DNA of 64,000 bases, taken from contig NZ_CH672377.1 in the NCBI RefSeq assembly GCF_000153105.1, forward strand, positions 728,411-792,410, written 5' to 3'. The notes under the pieces were generated by a model that searched no databases, was not told where the DNA came from, and was given only the letters and a program-made list of their open reading frames with translations. The stretch is from Blastopirellula marina DSM 3645 (GTDB lineage: Bacteria > Planctomycetota > Planctomycetia > Pirellulales > Pirellulaceae). How positions within the stretch are numbered: position 1 is the first letter of the stretch; each line of letters starts with the position of its first letter. Shown piece by piece: positions 7,818 to 16,026 of this stretch. The position numbers and the translations under genes were made by a program.

Positions 7818-10800
7818 TTAGTCGATGTTCTCAAAGTAACGGCGGAGTCGCTGCTCATATCCGCGCGGTGGTTCACGCCGAGCACCCGCTTGAATCGCTT
7901 TTTGCAATCCCGGAGGAAGCTTGGCGAACCATGGTTCGTTGTCGAAGCGTCGCGACTTGGCGTCGCTATCCCCGGCAGTTTCGCGTCCCCGCGAATCGCC
8001 CCCTTCCGGTTCCGGCGAGAGGGAAAGCGGCATGTCGGCGCCATCCTGGTTTTGCGTTTGCTCCCCTCCCTGCGACGTTCCGCCTGTCGCGGCGACGCTT
8101 GACGCGGCGCCTGGCTGCGGTTGCTGACCTGGTGTCGCGGCGCTGGCGGCCGCTGGCGCCGGTGCTTGCGCCGTGGGGCCATCCCCCACACCGGGTCGCG
8201 GCGCACCGGCGACTTGGCCCGGCATCCCGGCCTGCGGCGCTGCAGGCATCGCTTGCAGCGCCTGTTGGACCGCCTGGCCGCCGGCGATCGCGTCAGCCGT
8301 CGCTTGCGGCGAGTTCGGTACGAGTCCGGTTCCTAGTTCGCTGCTGGTCGGCCCCAAGTCGGGCCCGGCGCCTGGCATTGCTTGCGAAGCGTCGCCCGAG
8401 GCCGTTTGCTCCCCGGGACCTTGCCCCTGGGCGGGCTGGCCCAGTGGTTGATTATTGGAAGCCGGTTGATTTCCTTCGCCGCCGGGGGACTGGGCCGACG
8501 AGTTCATCTCCCCGCCGGTTTCGCCCATCGCGAGATCGCTGGCCGGCGGCGCAGGCGCCAAAGACTGCTCTGGCAGCGGCAACTGGGAAGCCGCTTCCAG
8601 ACCTTCACGAAGCGGCTGGTTCGCAACTTCCTGCTGACCTGAGATCTGCTGGGCGCCTTGTCCGGTCGCGGTTTGGGCTTCGGCAAATTGGCGTGAAGCG
8701 TTTGCAAGTTGCTGAGCCGCGGCGGCGGCAGCGGGTGATATCGGCGAAGTCGTTTGACCTTCCGCCGCTTCGCCCTGCGGCGGGCTCGGCATGTTTTCGG
8801 CGAGCGCATCGGCCTGGCGGTCAATTTCGTCACGCGCATTTTGCTGCTGCTGAGCGAGCGCGGCCAGCGCTTCGGCGATCGATTTGTCACGCGCCAACTG
8901 TTGCTCTCGCGCGGTCAACGCGGCCGCCGCTTGTTGCAGGCTGCGCTGCGCGCTGTCGGCCGCTTGTTGCATTTCGCCGGGAGCAGGGGACGCGGGAGAA
9001 TCTGCCTGCGGGCTGTTCATTTCGGCGCCTGCTTGACTGGCTTGCTCGGCCTGACGAAGCGCCGACGCGGCGTTGGGATCGACGGCGCCAGCTTGCTGGG
9101 CGAGTTGATCCAGTTGCGGCGATTGCTTGCCCAGATCTTGCGCCAACTGCTGGGCGGCTTGGTCGATGGCGCTGGCCAACTTTTGGGCGGCGTCCCCCAG
9201 CGACTTGTCCGCTGCGGCCTGGCTTTGCGCCGCGCCTTCCGGTTCGCCTTGGGCGAGATTCTTCGCCGCCGCTTCGCCTGCGTCGGCCGCTTGTTGGGCG
9301 GCGGCCGCAGCTTCTGGCGCGGCGTCTGCGGCCAACTGGGCCGCTTCGGCGGCGAGATCAGCCGCTTTCGCCTGAGCGGCGGCGTCGGTCTGCCCCGCCG
9401 GCTCGGCCGACTTCTCGGCCGCCATCTGCTGTGCTTTGCGCTGCGCCGACGCAAGTTGAGCGGCAGCTTCTTCGCGAGCCGCGGCCGCTTTGTTGGGATC
9501 GCCGCTGAGCGTTTCTTTGGCGGCGGCAGCGGCGGCTTTCTCCGCGTTTTGCAGCGCTTCGGCAATGGCGCCGTCCGTTTGTTGGGCGAGCCCCTCCGCT
9601 TCGTCGGAGACTTGCTGCTGCTGGGCGGCGGCGTCGACCGGCGAGTTCGCTTTCCCTTGACTCAACTGGGCGGCGGCGGCGTCGGCTGCTTGTTGCATCT
9701 GGGCAAGCTTGCCGATCTCTTGGGCGAGTTGCTGCGCTGCTGCGGCGGCTGATTTACCCTCGGCTTTCATCTGCTCCATTTGCGCGGCGGCAATCTTCTC
9801 TTGCGCGGCTTGAAGTTGCTCTAGATTGTCGCCGGAAGCGGCGTTGTCGAGCGACTGCTTGACGGCTTCCTTGGCGGCGCTGGTTTGCGCCAGTTGTTGG
9901 CCGGTCATCTCGGCCAGCTCTTGCGCCGCTTTGCCGGCTTCCTTGCGCAGCTCGGCGGCTGCTTGCTTCAGAGATTCACCGGCAGATTGAGCGGCCTCGG
10001 CGGCTTTCTGCAGTTGCGGCGTCGCCTTGTCGGCGTTCTTGGGATCGGCGGCGGAGGCCAGATCCTTCGCCGCTGCGGCGATCGCCGGTTTCGATTTCTT
10101 GAGCACCTCGGCGACTTGGGGCGCCGTATGTTCAAGGCCGGCGGAAACATCGTTCGCGACCTTCTCCACTTGCTTTTGCGTCTCGGCCAGCTCGGCCGCG
10201 GCCGCTTGCGCTTCTTCTTCTGGCATCGTAGCTGCGGCTTGCGCGTCGGCTGCGACATCCCGTTCGGCGGCGGCGGCGCGTTCGAGCGCTTCGGCCGCTC
10301 GCGCCAGTTCGCCCACTTCCACGGCAAGCTGCTTCCGCTTCAAATCGGCCAGTTGTGCGGCGGTCTCGGCCTGGGCTTTCTCAATCGCTTCCGACGCTTG
10401 CTGCATCGCTTCTTGGGCCGATTGCTGGGCTTCTGGCGACGCGTCGGCTTGCGCCATCTTTAGCGCATCCGCTGCTTCCGTCGCCGCTTCTTGGGCGTCC
10501 AGCAGGCGGGATTCAACCGGCGCCGGCGACGCGTCATCGGCCAAATGCGCCAATTCTTCCGCGACGCGCGTTTCTTCCTTTTGCGCGGCGGCGGGATCCT
10601 TCATCGCCGTTTCTTCCGCTGCGGCTTGCTCTTTAGCGGTTGCGGCCAACTTCTCTTGCAGTTCTTCTAACTTCTTCACCTCGGCCGCCAATTCGTCGGC
10701 GCTCTTCTCTGCGTCATCCTTGGGCGCCGCCGACTCGAGTTGATGGGCTAACTCGGCCAGCGCGCCTAAGACCTCGCTTTGATCGGCCAGCGCTTCGGCT

Positions 10801-11849
10801 TGATCTCCTTCAAACAGCTCGGCCACCGCATCATGAGCGGACGCTTTGCTCTGTTCTAACAAGGGTTGCAGCGGCTCGAACTCTTCCAACTGCTGCGCCA
10901 ACTTGCCTAGGTCGTTCCGAATTTCTTCCTGCGCCTCGGTCAACGCGTCGGGCGTCAATTGCGTCAGGTCGGTATCTTTGGTCGTTTCACGCAGCTTTTC
11001 CTGCTTCTTGGCGATCTGTTCAATCAGCTTGCGGGCCGCATCCCGATCGCTACTGATCAGGCCGCGCGTCTCTTCTAGCTTTTCGAGCAGACGTTTCAGC
11101 CCTTTGACTACTTCGGTCTGCTCTTCGCCTGCTGCGGAGTATTGTCCGGTCGAGAGATTCTTGTCCGCCGTGTCGAGATGGAGGCCGGTTTCCGCCGCTT
11201 TCAGAATGCGAACTCCATCGGCTGCGCCGGCGCCTACTTTACCGCCCCAAGCGGCGACTTCTCCCAGGTCATGGACGAGTCGCACAAACAGACCCGCCAC
11301 GTCGCGCTGATCTTGAATCACGCCGAGCGCGATCGATTCGCGCTGCTGCATCGGCTGATCGAGCAGACCGACCGTGCGGTCGCGGGTCTTCTCTTCGATC
11401 GCGATCAGCTCGCGGACCTGCGCCGCCAGCTTGGCGATTTGCAAGCGTCGATACAGACGTTGCCGTTCGGCCATCAGTGCGAGCACTACTTCGCGGATTT
11501 GATCACGCGCAGCGTTAAAGTGCTTCAGACGCGTCGGCTGATCCCCTTCTTGCGCTTGAACGAGCAATTCGACGACCGTCTGCATCTCGGCGCCGACCAA
11601 GCCGTCGACGTTGTCCCGCATCGTTTTGATTTCGACATAGACCGGCATCTTGGCCAAGCCGTTCTCTTCAAACTGACGCAGTTGAATATCAAGAATGCTG
11701 GTGACCAGATCGCGGGCCATCGCCTGCGCGCGTTCCTGGGCGAGCTCGCGTCGTCGCAAGGTGGTCGAGTTTAACTCTTGTGCGCCAGCGAACGATGTCG
11801 CGGTCAGCACGATCGCCGTAGTGATTGCAGTTCGTAGGTATTGTCTCAT
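7818..11849 (-). CDS. Large exported Ala/Gln/Glu-rich coiled-coil protein
   Basis: A 1343-residue protein with a signal peptide (TAITTAIVLTATSFAGAQ, cleaved around residue 24). The rest is very low in complexity: long Ala/Gln/Glu/Lys heptad-like runs from roughly 250 to 1000, then a Pro/Gly/Gln-rich tail and a short conserved-looking end (PPGLQKAIQAGARREPPRGY). It looks like an extended periplasmic helical rod. Its ATG overlaps the TGA of the preceding DUF4175-like gene (ATGA). Similar Ala-rich proteins follow DUF4175-like genes in planctomycetes as far as I recall. No catalytic motif is visible, and the function is unknown. Several long antisense frames here are composition artefacts. Confidence 0.85.
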   Translation of the reverse strand: MRQYLRTAITTAIVLTATSFAGAQELNSTTLRRRELAQERAQAMARDLVTSILDIQLRQFEENGLAKMPVYVEIKTMRDNVDGLVGAEMQTVVELLVQAQEGDQPTRLKHFNAARDQIREVVLALMAERQRLYRRLQIAKLAAQVRELIAIEEKTRDRTVGLLDQPMQQRESIALGVIQDQRDVAGLFVRLVHDLGEVAAWGGKVGAGAADGVRILKAAETGLHLDTADKNLSTGQYSAAGEEQTEVVKGLKRLLEKLEETRGLISSDRDAARKLIEQIAKKQEKLRETTKDTDLTQLTPDALTEAQEEIRNDLGKLAQQLEEFEPLQPLLEQSKASAHDAVAELFEGDQAEALADQSEVLGALAELAHQLESAAPKDDAEKSADELAAEVKKLEELQEKLAATAKEQAAAEETAMKDPAAAQKEETRVAEELAHLADDASPAPVESRLLDAQEAATEAADALKMAQADASPEAQQSAQEAMQQASEAIEKAQAETAAQLADLKRKQLAVEVGELARAAEALERAAAAERDVAADAQAAATMPEEEAQAAAAELAETQKQVEKVANDVSAGLEHTAPQVAEVLKKSKPAIAAAAKDLASAADPKNADKATPQLQKAAEAAQSAGESLKQAAAELRKEAGKAAQELAEMTGQQLAQTSAAKEAVKQSLDNAASGDNLEQLQAAQEKIAAAQMEQMKAEGKSAAAAAQQLAQEIGKLAQMQQAADAAAAQLSQGKANSPVDAAAQQQQVSDEAEGLAQQTDGAIAEALQNAEKAAAAAAKETLSGDPNKAAAAREEAAAQLASAQRKAQQMAAEKSAEPAGQTDAAAQAKAADLAAEAAQLAADAAPEAAAAAQQAADAGEAAAKNLAQGEPEGAAQSQAAADKSLGDAAQKLASAIDQAAQQLAQDLGKQSPQLDQLAQQAGAVDPNAASALRQAEQASQAGAEMNSPQADSPASPAPGEMQQAADSAQRSLQQAAAALTAREQQLARDKSIAEALAALAQQQQNARDEIDRQADALAENMPSPPQGEAAEGQTTSPISPAAAAAAQQLANASRQFAEAQTATGQGAQQISGQQEVANQPLREGLEAASQLPLPEQSLAPAPPASDLAMGETGGEMNSSAQSPGGEGNQPASNNQPLGQPAQGQGPGEQTASGDASQAMPGAGPDLGPTSSELGTGLVPNSPQATADAIAGGQAVQQALQAMPAAPQAGMPGQVAGAPRPGVGDGPTAQAPAPAAASAATPGQQPQPGAASSVAATGGTSQGGEQTQNQDGADMPLSLSPEPEGGDSRGRETAGDSDAKSRRFDNEPWFAKLPPGLQKAIQAGARREPPRGYEQRLRRYFENID

Positions 11850-13537
11850 CGCGCCTCTCCAATTCCGAGTTGACGTTTGATGATTTCGGTGAGTTGTTCT
11901 TCCGACCGCTGGTCCGCTTCCGAGATGGCCGCCAGCACTCCGCTTTCATCCGATACTTCCAGCACCAGCGGTTCGCTGTTGGCGACAGCGCCTTCGCCGC
12001 GACCGCGCCAGTCGCGGGCTTCGAGGGTGACGCTCAGACGATCTCCCTTTTCCAGCTTCAGCGCCGACAGCGGTAGTGCGAAGTCGCCGGAGTAAGGAAG
12101 CTGGTTCGCTTTCAGCGGCGAGTCGAGCATTTCATACGATTCTTCCGCCAGTTCCGCATCGCCGCGTTCGATTTTCAAACGCAGCTTTACCGACGCAACT
12201 CCATAGTCGTCGCTGGTGCGGAACGCGATCACCGGCGTCGCCGTTGGCAACACGACGCGATGAATGGCGCTGGCGGCGATTTGCGGAGCACGATCATTTT
12301 TCAGGCGTAAATAGCCGCGAGGGACAAACTGCGGCGAGAGGCCATCTTCGTCTTGCATTTCCAATTCAAATCGAATCGGCGCCGCAACGCTCGAGAACGG
12401 CGTTTCGCCGCTGGGCGATTTCCAGGCAAGTCGCTGCTGGTCGGCGGCGACCAACTCGATCGTTTCGGTCTCTGCGCCGATTGTTAAATGCAGCCGCGCC
12501 ACGGCCAACGGCTTGCTGCTGGTCAGTTGCAGGTCAACCTGACTACCTTCCAAAACGGCGCGCTGAAGTCCGCTCGCCGAGTCGTCGCTCTCGAGTCCGG
12601 CGGCATATTCCGGCGGCGTGACGGACATCTCGGTCTCGATCGTCGGCAACGGCATCACTTCAATCCGCGCCGGATCGGTCCAGGCGTCTCCGAGCGAAAT
12701 TTGATAGATCGCCGGCTCCATCAGACGAGGTAACGTCGCGATATAAGGGCCTTTCAGCTCACTGTCGCTGCTGGTTTCTTCCGGCAACAGGTCCAACGTC
12801 GTGGCGCCGCTCTTTCCCGAAAGAGAAAACTGGCCGCTCGGCGGCAAGACGCCGGAGGCATGCACTTGAACGTCAAACGGCTGTCCAAATCCGATCTTCA
12901 CCACGGTTTTGGCGGCCTCGGCAGGGTCCACATCGACGCCGCCGATGCGAAGCGACTCAATCGTCGTCTTGGTCGGGTAATGGTCGTCGCTCAGCGCCAG
13001 CCGTTTCATAAAGGTCATCATGTGACGCGGCGCAATCGCGACCGCGCCGATCGCAATGACCAGGATGATGATCGCCCAGATGGCGCGGCGACGCAGCGGG
13101 CTACTGTCGAATCCGTCGAACACGTCAATGTCGCCGCCGAGGTCGGCCACGTAGTCAATCACGGCCGATTCCAGCTCGGGCGAGCCCCACTTGGCGGCGT
13201 CCGGCGTTTCAAATTGCAGCGCGCCGACCAGATCACTTTCGATCCCGTGACGGCGTTCGACCATCATCGCCATATCGAGCATCGTTTCGCGATTGCCGAG
13301 CCATGGCGCGGCGAAGCGGCGCCAGGCCCAGATCAACGTCATCGCGGCGATCCCCATGACGATCACGCGCTGGACAACGTTCATCTCCAGCGCCCGATCG
13401 AGTCCAAATAGGATCAACAGCGCCAACAGCAAGCTGCCGACGATGACGGCCAGCGCACTACCTAGGCGAACGCTCCGGCGCGCCTGTCGCAGCTTTTGCA
13501 ATTGCCAACGAAGTTGATTTAGTTTGCTGCGGGTCAT
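11846..13537 (-). CDS. DUF4175-like multi-pass membrane protein
   Basis: A 563-residue protein. Two hydrophobic helices lie in the first 80 residues (SALAVIVGSLLLALLILFGL and VIVMGIAAMTLIWAW) and a third near 155-175 (AIWAIIILVIAIGAVAIA). A large presumably periplasmic beta-rich region follows, with the motif DRAPQIAASAIHRVVLP. This architecture matches DUF4175-type proteins. A more upstream start is possible, but the ATG at 13537 overlaps the TGA of the previous gene and AGAGAG lies upstream, so it is preferred. The end overlaps the next gene by four bases, indicating translational coupling. Confidence 0.8.
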   Translation of the reverse strand: MTRSKLNQLRWQLQKLRQARRSVRLGSALAVIVGSLLLALLILFGLDRALEMNVVQRVIVMGIAAMTLIWAWRRFAAPWLGNRETMLDMAMMVERRHGIESDLVGALQFETPDAAKWGSPELESAVIDYVADLGGDIDVFDGFDSSPLRRRAIWAIIILVIAIGAVAIAPRHMMTFMKRLALSDDHYPTKTTIESLRIGGVDVDPAEAAKTVVKIGFGQPFDVQVHASGVLPPSGQFSLSGKSGATTLDLLPEETSSDSELKGPYIATLPRLMEPAIYQISLGDAWTDPARIEVMPLPTIETEMSVTPPEYAAGLESDDSASGLQRAVLEGSQVDLQLTSSKPLAVARLHLTIGAETETIELVAADQQRLAWKSPSGETPFSSVAAPIRFELEMQDEDGLSPQFVPRGYLRLKNDRAPQIAASAIHRVVLPTATPVIAFRTSDDYGVASVKLRLKIERGDAELAEESYEMLDSPLKANQLPYSGDFALPLSALKLEKGDRLSVTLEARDWRGRGEGAVANSEPLVLEVSDESGVLAAISEADQRSEEQLTEIIKRQLGIGEAR

Positions 13538-16026
13538 GCCAAATTCGCTCTCTTCCGCGAGTACCATTCGCCAAGCATCAGGCCGACCAACAAGACGAAC
13601 CAGAGCGGCGTCCCCCAGAGCGGTTCGTTGCGGGTCACTTCTTCGCGAACATCCTTCAATTCAATTTTGTCGAGCAGCGAGTCAATCTCTTGCAACTCCA
13701 CCGCAATTCCGCCGGACTGCTGGGCAATATCATTTTGCAGACTTACATTGCGAACGGCGCTGCGCAACTCGGCCGACGCGCCGGTCGCCTGAAAACGGAC
13801 CTCGCTGACCTTGTCGGTCACCGGGTCTTTGACACGGACCACATATTGCCCTTGCCGACTGACGGGAACACGGATCTCAAAGCGGCCTGTCCGTAATTCT
13901 GGAATCGTGATCTCGCGAGGCAACATGGCGCGGCCCGAATCGTCCGGCGTTTCCAGTTCGCCCTGCAGCGCTCCGCCAGCCAAAGTAGCTGCCGACAGCG
14001 GCTCAAAGTTTTCATCGTACGCTTCGACCGAGATCAACGCTTTTTCATCGACCAGATACTGATCCCGTTCGGCTCGCACCACAAATCGCTTTTGAGCGCC
14101 CAACGCATGGCTCAGCCCCAGTCGATTGATCAGCTGCGACCAGAACTGGCGATAATATTTTTCGCCGTGCATGCGACGTAGTCGCCACAATTCGTTGAAG
14201 CTGACATAGACGACTTCGCCGGCGCCATAGCGACGAATCGCAATCAACGGCTGCGGCGTCTTGCCGTCGGAGCACAGGTCAAACGGATGCTCGGCCAGGA
14301 CAGTCGCTTGCGAGTGGACCCCTTGCACTGGCTGATACCAGGGAAGCTTGCCGAGTGATTTCCAGGCGGCGACGTTCTCACGGCGATCATTCGTATCGCC
14401 CAGTTGCATGAAGTCGGTTTGCAGTCCGAGCGGCGTCAGCCGCGGCTCAAACTCTTTGTCGTCGCGCAGCGCCATCGATCCGTCGACCTTCACCGGCAAC
14501 ATATCGGCCAGCGCCGTGCCATTGAGCTGTGACGGTCCAAAGCGAGGACCGGCGATCACGACCAGCCCGCCCCCAAACTGCCCAACAAACTCTTTGGTCA
14601 TTTCACAAAAACGATCACTAAGCGCCGCGGCAGGCATATCGCCGAGAAAGATCACGTCATTGGCGAAAAATTCGCTCCGCTGCGGAGTCAGCGTCGGCAA
14701 AAACAATTCGTTGTTCTGTCGCACTTTGGGATCGGCGGAACGGAGAAATGTACGAAAACCACGCATGCCGACCAAGCGATCCCGATGGAACACTTCTTTG
14801 ACAAAGCGCCACTCCCAGGTCGGTTCATTCTCGACAAACATCAAACGAAGATAGTCGTCAATAATGTTCACCGCGCGAACCGACGTGTTGTTTTCCAGAG
14901 TCGCTTCGCCGATTTGCGGCGTGACTTCGGCGATAAAGGCAAAGCGGCCGGCCTGTTCCGGAGTGAACGGCATATCGATATACATCACGCTGGAATCGAG
15001 GGGCAACGTTTCGGTTCCGACGGTGATCCGCGACATCCCGGTCAGCGACTCTCCCTCCAGCGGTTCGGCATAGACGTTGACGTCAACCGTTTCGCCGGTC
15101 AGGCCTGATTGATTGACGCGCACGGCGATCGTGGCCCGCTCCGCTTTTTTCATCTTCGGAGGCGGCTGCACGTCGACCGCAATATCGACCGCCGAGTGGG
15201 AGCCTAGGCCGATCGTATAGATCGGAGCGCCGACTCGTTGGACCGGGCTCAGACCGCTGCGTGACTCGTTGAGCGGCGGGGCGCCTGCGTTTTGTGCGAA
15301 GTCGCTAAAGAGCAGGACGCTCGCCAAGCGGCTGGTGCGATGCTGCGTCGATAGATCATGCAGCATATCGCCCAGTGCAGTGACGCGGCCCTCGGTCGTT
15401 AACTCGATCGCGGCGTCCGCAAGCTCCGTCGCGTCCGACTTCTCGTCTGCTCGCAACAGACGGCGCAGACGGCTGGTGTTTTGACCGTCGAAAATAAAGG
15501 GCTCGATCTGAACTCCCCGCTCTGCGGCCAGTCGAGTCAGCAGATTGCCGTCGGGGTTTTGCAGATAGGCCTGCAACCATTGGGCGCGTGAGGCGACCGC
15601 AGACTCGGAAGTCCCCAGCGCTGCAGAACTCCCTTGCGTCTGAAGTCCTACAACGGCGGCCAGCGCCTCACGCGTTTCGGGCAGCAAGTCGTCCGCGATC
15701 GTCATGCTTTCCGTTCCGTCGAATACGGCGTACACGACAGGCTCCGGGTCATTGGTCGCGGTGACTTGCAAAATGGGATCGGCCAAAGTAAAGATCAGTA
15801 GCGCCAACAGCAAGCCGCGCGCTGCGCCCAGCGAACAGCGAGCCCATCCGCTCAAACGAGGATGAAACTTGGCGTAAAACCACAACGACGCCGCAAACGC
15901 CGCGGCGCAGCCTAGGATTACCCAAAAGGCGTTGCCGCTGGCCCATGGCGCCGCTAGCGAAACTTGCACGTGGTCGATCGACGACGCGTTACGAATGTTC
16001 AATAGCCAGCCGAGCGTTTCGGTCAT
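13534..16026 (-). CDS. vWA/glutamine-amidotransferase-like membrane protein
   Basis: An 830-residue protein with two N-terminal membrane helices (about 31-52 and 66-86), a vWA-like domain beginning PVVYAVFDGTESM near residue 100, a beta-rich CARDB-like middle, a region resembling class I glutamine-amidotransferase folds (FVGQFGGGLVVIAGPRFGPS) and a C-terminal helix (LWFVLLVGLMLGEWY). Such proteins accompany BatA-type genes in planctomycete MoxR clusters. The DxSxS metal motif is degraded (DGTES), so metal binding is doubtful. Its ATG directly abuts the TAG of the preceding gene. Confidence 0.8.
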   Translation of the reverse strand: MTETLGWLLNIRNASSIDHVQVSLAAPWASGNAFWVILGCAAAFAASLWFYAKFHPRLSGWARCSLGAARGLLLALLIFTLADPILQVTATNDPEPVVYAVFDGTESMTIADDLLPETREALAAVVGLQTQGSSAALGTSESAVASRAQWLQAYLQNPDGNLLTRLAAERGVQIEPFIFDGQNTSRLRRLLRADEKSDATELADAAIELTTEGRVTALGDMLHDLSTQHRTSRLASVLLFSDFAQNAGAPPLNESRSGLSPVQRVGAPIYTIGLGSHSAVDIAVDVQPPPKMKKAERATIAVRVNQSGLTGETVDVNVYAEPLEGESLTGMSRITVGTETLPLDSSVMYIDMPFTPEQAGRFAFIAEVTPQIGEATLENNTSVRAVNIIDDYLRLMFVENEPTWEWRFVKEVFHRDRLVGMRGFRTFLRSADPKVRQNNELFLPTLTPQRSEFFANDVIFLGDMPAAALSDRFCEMTKEFVGQFGGGLVVIAGPRFGPSQLNGTALADMLPVKVDGSMALRDDKEFEPRLTPLGLQTDFMQLGDTNDRRENVAAWKSLGKLPWYQPVQGVHSQATVLAEHPFDLCSDGKTPQPLIAIRRYGAGEVVYVSFNELWRLRRMHGEKYYRQFWSQLINRLGLSHALGAQKRFVVRAERDQYLVDEKALISVEAYDENFEPLSAATLAGGALQGELETPDDSGRAMLPREITIPELRTGRFEIRVPVSRQGQYVVRVKDPVTDKVSEVRFQATGASAELRSAVRNVSLQNDIAQQSGGIAVELQEIDSLLDKIELKDVREEVTRNEPLWGTPLWFVLLVGLMLGEWYSRKRANLA

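Noticed and set aside
6722..8206. MoxR protein with a 151-residue N-terminal extension
   Set aside because: The extension overlaps the previous gene, is Arg/Pro-rich without a fold, and a GAGGAG-preceded ATG at 7753 gives the normal protein.
6809..9508. 899-codon plus-strand frame antisense to the MoxR and Ala-rich genes
   Set aside because: It runs across two well-supported genes on the other strand. Its Arg/Pro/Ala-rich product has no domain and simply mirrors GC-rich codon usage.
8754..9752. 332-codon Gly/Leu/Arg-rich frame in the Ala-rich gene
   Set aside because: A composition shadow of Ala/Gln-rich codons read backwards.
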